26,795 bases of DNA from an uncultured Bacilli bacterium (GCA_947627395.1 CANQVW010000006.1:1-26795); one strand, 5' to 3'; counted from the stretch's first letter, positions 7,355 to 16,789 are shown. Made by a program: numbers and translations. The notes: generated from the letters alone by a model not told the origin.

Positions 7355-8521
7355 ATGTACAAAATTGCTTATATCAATCCATTAACAAAAGTTGCCACAA
7401 GTTTATTTACTGAAGATCAATATGAAGTAACAGATGTAACTGTCGCCGACGCGATTTTGATTCGTAGTACAAAAATTCATGATATGAAACTTTCTCCAAG
7501 CGTAGTCGCTATTGGTCGCGCTGGAGTAGGCGTAAATACCATTCCTTATGAAAGATTTGCCCATGAAGGAGTGGTAGTATTTAATACTCCTGGGGCGAAT
7601 TCAAATGCAGTTAAGGAAATGACGATTGCTGGAATGATTTTAGCAAAACGTGATTTACTTGGAAGCATTGAATGGGTAAAAAGTATGAAGGATGATCCTG
7701 ACATTGTGGAAATGGTGGAAAAGAAAAAAGCAAAATATGCAGGATATGAATTGCAAGGAAAAAAATTGGGTGTCATTGGATTAGGTTCAATTGGAGGGCT
7801 TGTAGCAACAGAAGCAGTCAATCTTGGCATGGATGTTTATGGATACGATCCATTTATTTCTGTTGAACATGCTTGGGGATTACCTAAGACTGTTAAAAAT
7901 GTCAATAAACTAGATCGTCTATTTGAAGTTTGTGATTATATTACACTCCATTTACCATTGACAGAAGATACAAAATATTTGATTAATGAAGAGTCTTTTT
8001 CAAAAATGAAAAAAGGAGTCATCCTAATCAATTATGCACGTGACGCAATTGTTAACGACCAAGCTGTAAAAAAAGCATTAGAAGAAGGAATTGTCGCTAA
8101 GTATTTAACAGACTTTCCAAATCCAGAAGTTGTCAATATGCCCAATACCATCGTTACCCCTCATTTAGGAGGTTCCACTTTAGAGTCAGAGGAAACTTGT
8201 GCCATCATGGCAGTAAAAGAAGTTAAAGATTACTTAGAACGTGGAAACATTCGCAATTCAGTGAATTATCCGGATTGTAACGCAGGATCGATTAGTGGGA
8301 AAGTGCGTTTAGCAATTAATCATCGTAACATTCCGAACATGTTGGCTCAGTTTACAGGAATATTTGGTAAAATGGGGGCAAACATTACTAAACTCGTCAA
8401 TAATAGTCGTAATGATTTAGCTTACACCATTTTTGATTTAGATACAACAGTGGAAGAAGATATTAAAAAGAAATTAGAACGAATTGAAGGAGTTCTTAGA
8501 GTTCGCCTATTATATAAATAA
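7355..8521 (+). CDS. serA: D-3-phosphoglycerate dehydrogenase SerA (short form)
   Basis: It catalyses the first step of serine synthesis, NAD-dependent oxidation of 3-phosphoglycerate. The 388 residues show the D-2-hydroxyacid dehydrogenase fold: a substrate-domain start with AIGRAGVGVNTIPYE, the Rossmann motif GLGSIGG (142-148), Arg229 in NYARDAIV, His270 in TPHLGGST, and a C-terminal ACT-like segment (about 315-388, GIFGKMGANITKLVN). The Asp-Val-Phe loop that carries the catalytic Glu is replaced by TDFPNPE (252-258), and Glu258 is the likely equivalent with a shorter loop. I recall this TDFP form from other anaerobic Firmicutes. The ACT domain suggests serine feedback. The ribosome site GAGGAG (7343-7348) lies at the very end of serC. 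Confidence 0.93.
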   Translation: MYKIAYINPLTKVATSLFTEDQYEVTDVTVADAILIRSTKIHDMKLSPSVVAIGRAGVGVNTIPYERFAHEGVVVFNTPGANSNAVKEMTIAGMILAKRDLLGSIEWVKSMKDDPDIVEMVEKKKAKYAGYELQGKKLGVIGLGSIGGLVATEAVNLGMDVYGYDPFISVEHAWGLPKTVKNVNKLDRLFEVCDYITLHLPLTEDTKYLINEESFSKMKKGVILINYARDAIVNDQAVKKALEEGIVAKYLTDFPNPEVVNMPNTIVTPHLGGSTLESEETCAIMAVKEVKDYLERGNIRNSVNYPDCNAGSISGKVRLAINHRNIPNMLAQFTGIFGKMGANITKLVNNSRNDLAYTIFDLDTTVEEDIKKKLERIEGVLRVRLLYK

Positions 8522-8534
8522 TTTTTCTTTTATC

Positions 8535-8569
8535 AAAAAATGTGGTTTCCTAGAAGCCACATTTTTTTT
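8535..8569 (+). terminator. Terminator of serCA
   Basis: AAAAAATGTGGTTTC (8535-8549) pairs with GAAGCCACATTTTTT (8553-8567) with one G-T wobble and a very short loop, and T residues continue to 8569. A strong, long stem that isolates the next operon. Confidence 0.9.
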
Positions 8570-8607
8570 AAAACATTGAATTTTAAAGACAAACCCTAAA
8601 ATTCAAT

Positions 8608-8636
8608 TTACTTTTATCACCATTTTGTGATATAAT
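8608..8636 (+). promoter_or_regulatory. Promoter of the TIR-ybaK-addBA operon
   Basis: An extended -10, TGATATAAT, ends at 8636 (TATAAT 8631-8636); the -35 is weak (TTACTT 8608-8613) with a 17-bp spacer. A small dyad ATCAC (8616-8620) / GTGAT (8627-8631) lies between the boxes and could be an operator. The start near 8643 leaves a leader of only about 15 nt with AAAGGAG in it. Confidence 0.6.
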
Positions 8637-8658
8637 CAACTACAAAGGAGACCAAATT

Positions 8659-10392
8659 ATGACCTATGATGTGTTTATTTCTTTTTCCATTTTAAATAAA
8701 GAAATTGCAAGAAATATATATGATAAATTACAAGAACAGCATATATCTTCCTTTTTAGGTAGAACAGGTTTTCTTTATCATAAAAAATTTTATTCAAAAG
8801 TGAATAAGGCAATTAGAGCAAGCCATCTTGTATTAGTCCTTTTATCTTATCGAAGCATTCATTCAAAACATGTTCAACATGAAATTGAGGAAGCGAAAAA
8901 ACATCATAAACCCATCATTTACTTATATTTAAATCCAGTGAAAAATTCTTTTATGGATCCAAGTCAATCCAATGAAAAAGAAATTATTTGTTATCCTAAA
9001 GACGAAAACAAAATAATTGAATTAAAGGATACCATTAAAAAAGTATTAAATCATACTTCTAAACAAGATGTGATAGAAATGGAAGAACCTCCATCATCTA
9101 AAAAAACATATAGTCTTGGAATTTTATTTCCTTATATCAGCCTTTTTCTTACGTTTAGTGCAATGCTTTTCTTTTCATTTTTGATTTGGCAAAAACTCTA
9201 TGGAATAGAAACAGGATCTATTTCCTTATTTCACAATCTTTTCTTTATCACTATCGGATATTTTACTTTTTTTATTATCAATGTGGGTGGAATTCCAAGT
9301 TTAATATATCAATATACCTATGCAGCAAGAGGTTTATTTACTGGACAAGAAGGAAGAGAAATTAAAACAAGAGCTTATTTTCTTTCTGTTATAACCATTT
9401 TATTTGAAACCATATCTTTTTATTTTTTTGCTTTTTTTAAACCATCACTTGTAGGATACATTGTTATCTTTTCTTTAATGATGATTGGTTTAATTATATA
9501 TTGTGTTTATATCATTTACCGTAAGTTTATTATTTCTATTTTGCAAAGCTTAACCATTTGGATTCAAGTTTTTTTAGGGTTTTCAATTGTTTGTTCCATT
9601 ACTTTCTTTTGTAATATGATACCGTGGAATCAATTTTCTTTTTCCAGTCACAACATATTAATTGCAACATTAACTTTTGTAACGACACTCAGTTATTTAA
9701 TCCTTGTTTATATTGATACCAATATGAGGCTCATCTTTGGGCTATCCTATCACGATGTTTTTCGTATTTTAGGATTTATGGTTCTTAACTTCTGTTTAGA
9801 TGCTATTTTCTCATCTATTGCAATGACATGGGTTAAAAAAGGAATTGGATTAACTATTCTTGTCATATATGCCATTTTAATGGTATTCTTGCGTGGCTGG
9901 ATCCATGCATTATCCTCTGCTGATGTGGAATCATTAGAAAGAGAACAATTTAAAAAAGTAACCTCATTTATTGGAGTTATTCCCATGAGTTTATTTATTT
10001 ATCTTTTTTTCTTTCTTACTTTCACTTGTTTTTATCGCTTATTGCTTCCCAAACCATGCATTTTTGATAAGCTTCCTTTGATTCTTCATCTGATATTTGT
10101 CTTACTTTCCTTCATCATTTTAATTTGTATGATTTTTTATTTTACACAATTTCATTTAAATCAAAGAACCATTCAAAAAAATATAGGTCGATTTTTCTTT
10201 GATTTGTTCTTTTTAGTCATTATTCTATTGATGATGACATGTCTTAGTGCATTATGTTTATATCAAAATAGCATAGGAGTTATTTTAAATTGGATGATGA
10301 TGATCTTCTTAGGTATTCTTTCCTTCCAAATGGCAAGACATGCACTCATCTTTTCACGCTCAAGTATTTTCTCAAAAATGAATAGGAGATGA
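8659..10392 (+). CDS. TIR-domain protein with about 12 membrane helices
   Basis: Residues 1 to about 131 form a TIR domain (TIR_2-like): DVFISFSILNKEIA (first strand and loop), ASHLVLVLLSYRSI (54-67) and SKHVQHEIEEAKKHHKPIIY (69-88). Glu75 in HEIEEA aligns with the NAD-cleaving Glu of enzymatic TIR domains (SxxVxxE pattern). The BB-loop region reads RTGFLYHKKFY instead of the usual RDIPPGxxY, so activity is not certain. A linker (about 132-150) leads to a hydrophobic region with about 12 helices (roughly 155-177, 188-210, 239-260, 265-288, 296-318, 331-352, 367-391, 397-413, 438-462, 472-496, 511-535, 540-558). I do not recognise that region. The gene has AAAGGAG 8 bases before the ATG. It is the first gene of an operon that continues with ybaK, DUF1294, addB and addA. 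A signalling or anti-phage role is inference only. Confidence 0.82.
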   Translation: MTYDVFISFSILNKEIARNIYDKLQEQHISSFLGRTGFLYHKKFYSKVNKAIRASHLVLVLLSYRSIHSKHVQHEIEEAKKHHKPIIYLYLNPVKNSFMDPSQSNEKEIICYPKDENKIIELKDTIKKVLNHTSKQDVIEMEEPPSSKKTYSLGILFPYISLFLTFSAMLFFSFLIWQKLYGIETGSISLFHNLFFITIGYFTFFIINVGGIPSLIYQYTYAARGLFTGQEGREIKTRAYFLSVITILFETISFYFFAFFKPSLVGYIVIFSLMMIGLIIYCVYIIYRKFIISILQSLTIWIQVFLGFSIVCSITFFCNMIPWNQFSFSSHNILIATLTFVTTLSYLILVYIDTNMRLIFGLSYHDVFRILGFMVLNFCLDAIFSSIAMTWVKKGIGLTILVIYAILMVFLRGWIHALSSADVESLEREQFKKVTSFIGVIPMSLFIYLFFFLTFTCFYRLLLPKPCIFDKLPLILHLIFVLLSFIILICMIFYFTQFHLNQRTIQKNIGRFFFDLFFLVIILLMMTCLSALCLYQNSIGVILNWMMMIFLGILSFQMARHALIFSRSSIFSKMNRR

Positions 10393-10397
10393 AAACC

Positions 10398-10883
10398 ATG
10401 GCAAAAAATAATAAAATAGAAAAAACACAAGTAATGCGTATATTAGATCAAAAGAAAATTCCATATGAAGTTCATACATATGATGAAAATATTACAGATG
10501 GAATGATGATTGCGAAAATATTAGAAGAAGATATGCATCGAGTTTTTAAAACACTTGTAACAGTGGGATCCAATCATTTATATTATGTTTTTGCCATCCC
10601 TGTTTGTGAAACACTCGATTTAAAAAAAGCAGCTAAAGTGAGTGGAGTAAAATCCATTGAAATGATTAAGCAAAAAGACTTACTTCCATTAACCGGATAT
10701 ATTCATGGAGGTTGTTCCATGATTGGCATGAAAAAAGTTTTTCCAACTTGGATAGATGAATCAGCCAAAAACTTTGATAAGATTTGTTTTAGTGCTGGAA
10801 AAATTGGTTATCAAGTGGATATGAACCTAAATGACTTAGAAAAAGTCGTATTTATACAATTTTCATCTTTAATTAGTGAATAG
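10398..10883 (+). CDS. ybaK: Cys-tRNA(Pro) deacylase, YbaK/EbsC family
   Basis: This cytoplasmic editing enzyme removes Cys mischarged on tRNA-Pro. The 161 residues carry the family signatures: the lysine in HRVFKTLV (K51, equivalent to the catalytic Lys of YbaK), FAIPVCETLDLKKAAK, and GYIHGGCSMIGMKK, which corresponds to the conserved GYVRGGCSPIGMKK. I start at 10398 because AGGAG (10384-10388) is 9 bases upstream; the in-frame ATG at 10389 directly abuts that site and overlaps the TIR stop. The gap to the TIR gene is 5 bases, and the DUF1294 gene follows 9 bases downstream, so it lies inside one operon. Confidence 0.93.
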   Translation: MAKNNKIEKTQVMRILDQKKIPYEVHTYDENITDGMMIAKILEEDMHRVFKTLVTVGSNHLYYVFAIPVCETLDLKKAAKVSGVKSIEMIKQKDLLPLTGYIHGGCSMIGMKKVFPTWIDESAKNFDKICFSAGKIGYQVDMNLNDLEKVVFIQFSSLISE

Positions 10884-10892
10884 GAGAAAGAT

Positions 10893-11171
10893 ATGCATTT
10901 ATATTATTATTTAATTGTTCTTGGTATTGTCAGTTTTATTACACTGATTTTATATATTAGTGATAAAAGAAAAGCCATAAAAGGAAAATGGCGTATTCCA
11001 GAAAAAGTATTATTAGGTTGTTCTTTTTGTTTTGGCGCCATTGGTGGACTCATTGGGATGTATATATTTCGTCATAAAACGAAGCATTGGTACTTTATTG
11101 TTATTAATTTTTTAGGATTCTTATGGCAAATTGCTTTAGGTATTTTCTTATTGTATCAATTTGGATGGTAG
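10893..11171 (+). CDS. DUF1294 membrane protein
   Basis: This 92-aa protein has the DUF1294 pattern: YISDKRKAIKGKWRIPEKVLL in the first loop (22-42), then GAIGGLIGMYIFRHKTKHWYF (48-68). About three membrane helices are visible (5-22, 41-60, 68-88). Function is unknown for the family. It often sits near housekeeping genes, so its place here says little. AGGAG at the end of ybaK gives the ribosome site, and addB follows after 12 bases. Confidence 0.85.
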   Translation: MHLYYYLIVLGIVSFITLILYISDKRKAIKGKWRIPEKVLLGCSFCFGAIGGLIGMYIFRHKTKHWYFIVINFLGFLWQIALGIFLLYQFGW

Positions 11172-11183
11172 AAAGAGTATTTT

Positions 11184-13613
11184 ATGGAACAAAACGAATC
11201 CTACGTTATCATTGCTCCCAAACAAGTTCAAATAAAATGTTTAAAAGAAATATCTAGATTAAATTCTTTTTATGACATTACTTGGTTAACAAAAGAAGAA
11301 CTATGGACAAACATTACTTTTTCTTTTTCAACAAATGCAATTTATGAAGTGATGAAAACAAAGCAAGTCAGTTATTCATTTGCCGTCATTTGTTTAGAAC
11401 ATCTTCGCTTATTGTCTCTTTCTTCTTCCTTAAAACAAATTCAGGATGAGAAAATTACAGAACTTTTGGAGTGTAAAAAAGAACTTCTTCAAAAAGGATT
11501 ATTAGAAGAAAATAAAACCTTTTTATCCTTCTTGAAACGTAAAAAAATTATCGTTTATCAAAAATCTTATTTACCCAAAGAATTATGGAATTTTCTTTCT
11601 CCTTTTCATCCCCAAGAAGGATGGAAGGTGGTAGATATAACACCAAAAGAGAGAAAAGTTTTTGAGTTTAAAACCATGGAAGAAGAAGTCATATGGATTT
11701 GTGAGAAAATATCTTCATTATTACTTCAGAAAGTATCTACAGAAAAAATATATATCACCAATGTTCATGATAATTATACATTTACCCTGAAAAGAATATT
11801 TGATTTATATTCTATTCCATTAAATCATCTACCAAATTATAGTCTTTACGATTCAAATCTAGTACAACGCATTTTTCGGGCTTTAAACGAAAAAAAAGGA
11901 GCAAGAAAAGAAGAGGTTGTCACATCTTTGCTTGAAATTGAACAAGAAAAAGCAAGTGAACAAATCAAAGACGAAGAAAAAGAAATTCTTTTCAGTTTCA
12001 TCCGCATATTAAATTCTCTTGCTTGGTATCCATCTGAGAAGGAAATAGATGAAACTTTTCTAATATGTTTAGAAGAAGAACTAAAAAAAGCAAAGAAACC
12101 ATCCTTAGAAAAAAGAAAAGGAATTTCAGTTATTCCTTTTAGTGATGCTAGCATAGCAACAGATGGATATTTATTTGTTTTAGGAGTTCATCAAGGAGTA
12201 TTACCAAACATTAAAAGAGATGAAGATTACTTTTCAGATAGATTACGTACCTTTTTAGGGCTTGAAACTTCTCAAGAACAAAATTATCGAGCAAAAGAGG
12301 AAGTAAAACAAGTTTTATCCACCCTTTCTCACGTTTATTTAAGTTATTGTTTGAAAGATGCCTTTCAAGAATATTATCCAAGTAGCATCATTCGTGAATT
12401 AAAATTAACCAAAGAAACCAGACCTGTAGATATTTCTTCTTTTTCTCATACATTAAACGAACAATTTTTATATAAAGATTTAGATGAGTTTACGAAATAT
12501 GGAATTAAAAAACAAAGAACATCTATTTTATACGATACATATCCATCAAAACAGTATTTACAATATCGTCACACCTTTAGTGGTATAAACAAAGAAGATT
12601 TATATCAACATCTAGATCATCAGTTATCTTTATCCTATACATCACTCAATCAATATTTTCAATGCCCATTTGCTTATTATTTAAATTATATCTTAAAAAT
12701 CAACATGTATGAAGATTCCTTTAGTGCTTATATAGGTCGATTTTATCATTATGTACTAAGTCATGCATTTCTTTCATCCTTTGATTTTGAAAAAGAAGTA
12801 GAAACCTTTTTAAAAACAGATTCAAGAATTCTTTCTTGTAAAGAAACCTTTTTACTGAACGCATTAACAAAAGATTTAAAAGAAGTTGTAACCATTGTAC
12901 AAGAACAATTCAAACAAATGAACTATCCAAACCAACGATTTGAAGAACAAGTCATTATTGAAAAAGAAAAAGTAAAAGAAAATCGTACATTTCACATTAC
13001 AATCAAGGGCTTTATTGATCGCTTAGTTTATCAAACTTTTACAATAGAGGATCAAGAAGTAACTTATGTTGTTATCATAGATTATAAAACAGGGGATGCA
13101 AAAATAGATTTAAATTATGTAGAGGATGGTTTATATTTACAATTACCTATTTATTTATTTTTAGCAAAACACATGAAAACATTTAAACATGTTCGAGTGT
13201 ATGGATTTTATTTACAACATATTCTTCACTTTCACCAACAAGAAGAAGAAAAAAAGAAAAGCATGCGTTTAAAAGGATATACCTTAAAGGATTGTCCTAA
13301 AATCTATGATTTTGATTTACATCCAAATCAAAGTGAAATCATTCAAGGATTAAAAAGAAAAAAAGATGATACATATGATGCAAGAAGTAAAGTATTAACA
13401 GAAGAAGAAATGAATATTCTAGAACAAAAAGTAGAAATGAAAATCAACGAAGCAATCGATCATATTTTAGAAGGAGATTTTAAGATAGAACCTAAAATTA
13501 TTGAACAAAAAATGAATAGTTGTCAATATTGTCCTTTTGGACACATTTGTTATCACACATATCAAGACCAAAAAATCATTGGTCAAAACAACCGAGGTGA
13601 AGAAGATGCCTAA
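11184..13613 (+). CDS. addB: Helicase-nuclease subunit AddB (RexB), short form
   Basis: This is the B subunit of the AddAB complex, which resects DNA double-strand ends until it meets Chi. The C-terminal half holds a RecB-family nuclease: GRFYH (H522), GFIDRL (D612) and IDYKTGDA (D633, K635), followed by the LQLPIYLFL helix. The four cysteines that hold the 4Fe-4S cluster in AddB are visible: C494 in FQCPF and the C-terminal C780-x2-C783-x5-C789. The N-terminal helicase-like half is divergent and lacks a Walker A motif; in B. subtilis AddB this half does keep an ATP-binding site, by my recollection. At 809 aa it is far shorter than the roughly 1160 aa of B. subtilis AddB. It overlaps addA by 8 bases. 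The ribosome site (GAAAGAG) is weak. Confidence 0.9.
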   Translation: MEQNESYVIIAPKQVQIKCLKEISRLNSFYDITWLTKEELWTNITFSFSTNAIYEVMKTKQVSYSFAVICLEHLRLLSLSSSLKQIQDEKITELLECKKELLQKGLLEENKTFLSFLKRKKIIVYQKSYLPKELWNFLSPFHPQEGWKVVDITPKERKVFEFKTMEEEVIWICEKISSLLLQKVSTEKIYITNVHDNYTFTLKRIFDLYSIPLNHLPNYSLYDSNLVQRIFRALNEKKGARKEEVVTSLLEIEQEKASEQIKDEEKEILFSFIRILNSLAWYPSEKEIDETFLICLEEELKKAKKPSLEKRKGISVIPFSDASIATDGYLFVLGVHQGVLPNIKRDEDYFSDRLRTFLGLETSQEQNYRAKEEVKQVLSTLSHVYLSYCLKDAFQEYYPSSIIRELKLTKETRPVDISSFSHTLNEQFLYKDLDEFTKYGIKKQRTSILYDTYPSKQYLQYRHTFSGINKEDLYQHLDHQLSLSYTSLNQYFQCPFAYYLNYILKINMYEDSFSAYIGRFYHYVLSHAFLSSFDFEKEVETFLKTDSRILSCKETFLLNALTKDLKEVVTIVQEQFKQMNYPNQRFEEQVIIEKEKVKENRTFHITIKGFIDRLVYQTFTIEDQEVTYVVIIDYKTGDAKIDLNYVEDGLYLQLPIYLFLAKHMKTFKHVRVYGFYLQHILHFHQQEEEKKKSMRLKGYTLKDCPKIYDFDLHPNQSEIIQGLKRKKDDTYDARSKVLTEEEMNILEQKVEMKINEAIDHILEGDFKIEPKIIEQKMNSCQYCPFGHICYHTYQDQKIIGQNNRGEEDA

Positions 13614-16600
13614 TTGGACAAAAGATCAAGAAAAAGCCATTCAATATTCGAATAGTAATATTTTAGTGAGTGCAGGTGCAGGAAGTGGAAAAACAGCTGT
13701 TTTAACGGAACGTGTTATTTCTAAATTAAGACAAGGAATTCATATTGATCAATTGCTTATACTTACATTTACTAAACTTGCCGCAAATGAAATGAGAGAA
13801 AGAATTCGCCTTTCTATCGAAAAAATGTGTGAAAAAGTGGATCTATCTTTGGAAGAAAAAGAACATTTTCAAGAACAATTAGAAAAAGTAGATGCAGCAT
13901 ACATTTGTACATTTGATAGCTATGCGTTATCTGTTGTAAAGAAATACCATTATTTATTAGGAATGGAAAAAACGGTTGAAATAGCTGATGAAAATAGAAT
14001 CACCGTCGAACTATTTTCTATTTTAGATGAAATCTTTACACAAAAATATTCTTTAAAACAAGATCTTTCCTTTTTACAATGCATTGAAACATTTTTCTTA
14101 AAAGATGATCAAGAATTTAAAAACATTCTTTTTTCAATGCATCAACAACTAGAAATGAAAATAAATCGAAAAGAGTTTATAGAGAATTATTTTTCTAAAT
14201 TTACATCTTCTTTTTATCAAGAAAAAAGAAAAGAATATATGAATTTGTTGCAATCTAGAATCAACCAATTAAAAGATATGGCTTTGGAAGTTCTAGATGA
14301 AATCGATGATGCACAATATCAAGATTTTAATGACGTATTTCAATGGATGTTTTCTTTTCAATTAAAAGATGAAGAGACTTCTTATCAAGAATTACAAAAT
14401 CATTTAGAGAATTTTTCTTTACCTAAATTATCTAAAAACCAAACAGAAGAATGTAAAGAGAAGAAAAAAAGACTTTCTGATGAAATTAAAAAGTTAAAAG
14501 TGGATATACAAATTCCATGGAATAGATATGTTACCTCTGTTTTAGAAACTTCTTCAATGGTTCAATCGATGTTAGATATTTTAAACGAATTAGATGAAAG
14601 ACTAAGAGTATTCAAAAAACAAAATAATTTATATACGTTTAATGATATTGCGAAAAGTGCTATTACACTAGTTGAACATTTCCCATCCGTTCAAAAAGAA
14701 ATTAAACAACAATTCATAGAAATTATGATTGATGAATATCAAGATACTTCAGATATACAAGAAACGTTTATTCATTTTATCGCAAATAACAATGTCTACA
14801 TGGTAGGAGATATCAAACAATCCATTTATAGATTTCGTCATGCCAATCCCACATTATTTAAAGAAAAATATGAACAATATACGAATCAAAATGAAGGAAT
14901 AAAAATTGATTTAAAAGAAAACTTTCGTAGTCGAAAAGAAGTTGTGGATGACATTAACTTTATTTTTTCTGATTTAATGAGCTTATCCATGGGAGGTGCT
15001 GATTATCGCTGCTCTCACCAAATGGCATTTGGAAATAGGGATTATGAAAAAAATACGCTTCCTACACAAAATCAACATATGGAACTGTATACTTATTTGA
15101 ACTTTGAAAATACTTCCTTTTCCAAAGAAGAAATAGAAGCATTCATGATTGCCGAGGATATTCAAAATAAAATTCAAAATCATTTTCAAGTCATGGATAA
15201 AAAACAAGGTATTTTAAGAGATGCTTGTTATTCTGATTTTGTGATCTTAATGGATCGTGGGACTTCTTTTCCGTTATACAAAAAAATTTTTGAATATTTA
15301 TCGATTCCTCTTTCGATTTATGAAGATGAAAGATTAGAAAATGCTACAGAAATTGATTTACTTTATCATATTATGCAATTGATTGGGAAAGTAAAAAGAC
15401 AAGAGTTTGATCAAACCTTTTCTTACCTTTTTATCTGTATTGCTCGTAGTTTCTTATATGAAACAAGCGATCAAGAGTTATTTGAATATATAACAAAACG
15501 CTCCTTTCATCATCATCCCCTAATGGCAGCAGCAAAAAATGTGTTAAAGCATGAATCGATTGATTCATTACAAGAATTTCAAAATGACATTTTAAAGCAA
15601 TTTGGTTTTTATGAACATTGGATGAAAATAGGACATATAGAAGAAACGATTGTTCGTCTAACTTATTTAGACCAATATGCAAAAACATTTGGTTCCATTG
15701 GATATACGATTGATGAATATATTGATTTTTTAAAAGAAATTTTAGAAAACCAATATACCATTCGTTATCAAATGCAAAAGGAAACCACCGGAAGTTGTAA
15801 AATCATGAACATTCATAAATCAAAAGGATTGGAATTTCCTATTTGTTATTTTAGTGGAATATATAAAACATTTAATCAAGAAGACCAAAAGAAAAAATTC
15901 TTTTTATCAGAGGATTATGGAATCATTGTTCCCAACGATTCCTTAGAAAATCAACATACTTTTTTAAGAGAACTTTATTTAGAACAAATGAAAAAAGAAG
16001 ATTTATCAGAAAAACTTCGTTTGTTTTATGTTGCTTTAACCAGATGCCGTGAAAAAATCATCATACTTTTTCCTCAAGTTGATGAAACAAAACGTACAGA
16101 TAAAATTCAATCTTTCCAAGATTTTTTAATCCAAATCTATGAAAAACTAAAACCTTATGAAAAAAAGATAGAAACTAGTAAAGTATCGATGACTCATTCA
16201 TATCAAATGACAAAAGTCAGCAAGTGGCATCATGAAATGAATGTTCAAAAAGAAAAAATAGAGGTTCATCCACCTTTTTTCTTTTCACAAGAAGAAGAGA
16301 AAAAACATTTTTCAAAAACATTGAAACAACCTATTTCTTCTAGTATGTATGAAAAAATGAAATATGGGACAAAGATACATACCTTGTTACAACAATTAGA
16401 CTTAAAACATCCAGACATTTCGTCATTATCTATTTCAAAACAAGAACAAGAGTGGCTATATCAATTTTTATCTTCTTCGTTGCTTTCATCCATTCAAGAA
16501 GCACAAGTATTTCAAGAATATCATTTTTTGTATGCAGAAGAAGGCATCCTTCATGAAGGAATCATTGATTTAATGTTGATTTATAATGACCATATTGACA

Positions 16601-16755
16601 TCATTGATTATAAATTAAAAGAAATTGAAGATGAAGCTTATTTAGAACAATTAAAGGGTTACTATCACTATATTGCACTTAAAACGACCAAAAAGATTCA
16701 TTTATATTTATACTCTATTTTGGAAGGAATAGAAAAAGAAATTCCAATTGTTTGA
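13606..16755 (+). CDS. addA: Helicase-nuclease subunit AddA (RexA)
   Basis: This UvrD-type helicase and nuclease subunit unwinds and cuts DNA ends for recombination with AddB. Motifs in order: Walker A SAGAGSGKT (22-30), FTKLAANEMRERI, Walker B IDEYQDTSD (D376, E377), VGDIKQSIYRFRHA, KENFRS, MNIHKSKGLEFP and LFYVALTRCREK. The C-terminal nuclease shows H925, D988 in GIIDLML, and D1001/K1003 in IDYKLKE. The start at 13606 is supported by GAGGTGA (13594-13600) and the family opening PNWTKDQEKAI; upstream extensions lie inside addB. At 1049 aa it is somewhat short for the family. There is no terminator after its stop, so read-through into the next unit is possible. Confidence 0.95.
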   Translation: MPNWTKDQEKAIQYSNSNILVSAGAGSGKTAVLTERVISKLRQGIHIDQLLILTFTKLAANEMRERIRLSIEKMCEKVDLSLEEKEHFQEQLEKVDAAYICTFDSYALSVVKKYHYLLGMEKTVEIADENRITVELFSILDEIFTQKYSLKQDLSFLQCIETFFLKDDQEFKNILFSMHQQLEMKINRKEFIENYFSKFTSSFYQEKRKEYMNLLQSRINQLKDMALEVLDEIDDAQYQDFNDVFQWMFSFQLKDEETSYQELQNHLENFSLPKLSKNQTEECKEKKKRLSDEIKKLKVDIQIPWNRYVTSVLETSSMVQSMLDILNELDERLRVFKKQNNLYTFNDIAKSAITLVEHFPSVQKEIKQQFIEIMIDEYQDTSDIQETFIHFIANNNVYMVGDIKQSIYRFRHANPTLFKEKYEQYTNQNEGIKIDLKENFRSRKEVVDDINFIFSDLMSLSMGGADYRCSHQMAFGNRDYEKNTLPTQNQHMELYTYLNFENTSFSKEEIEAFMIAEDIQNKIQNHFQVMDKKQGILRDACYSDFVILMDRGTSFPLYKKIFEYLSIPLSIYEDERLENATEIDLLYHIMQLIGKVKRQEFDQTFSYLFICIARSFLYETSDQELFEYITKRSFHHHPLMAAAKNVLKHESIDSLQEFQNDILKQFGFYEHWMKIGHIEETIVRLTYLDQYAKTFGSIGYTIDEYIDFLKEILENQYTIRYQMQKETTGSCKIMNIHKSKGLEFPICYFSGIYKTFNQEDQKKKFFLSEDYGIIVPNDSLENQHTFLRELYLEQMKKEDLSEKLRLFYVALTRCREKIIILFPQVDETKRTDKIQSFQDFLIQIYEKLKPYEKKIETSKVSMTHSYQMTKVSKWHHEMNVQKEKIEVHPPFFFSQEEEKKHFSKTLKQPISSSMYEKMKYGTKIHTLLQQLDLKHPDISSLSISKQEQEWLYQFLSSSLLSSIQEAQVFQEYHFLYAEEGILHEGIIDLMLIYNDHIDIIDYKLKEIEDEAYLEQLKGYYHYIALKTTKKIHLYLYSILEGIEKEIPIV

Positions 16756-16760
16756 TTCGT

Positions 16761-16789
16761 TTGCATTAAATGAAGCATTATGATATAAT
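16761..16789 (+). promoter_or_regulatory. Promoter of the HAD-membrane protein pair
   Basis: TTGCAT (16761-16766), a 17-bp spacer, and TATAAT (16784-16789) preceded by TGA (extended -10). It is among the best promoters in the window. It begins 5 bases after the addA stop. Just downstream, AATAGTCA occurs twice (16797-16804 and 16819-16826), 22 bp apart, which is about two helical turns. Confidence 0.72.

Noticed and set aside
13537..13605. Longer N-terminus for AddA
   Set aside because: It would lie inside addB and encode the addB Fe-S region in another frame; the ribosome site and family start support 13606.
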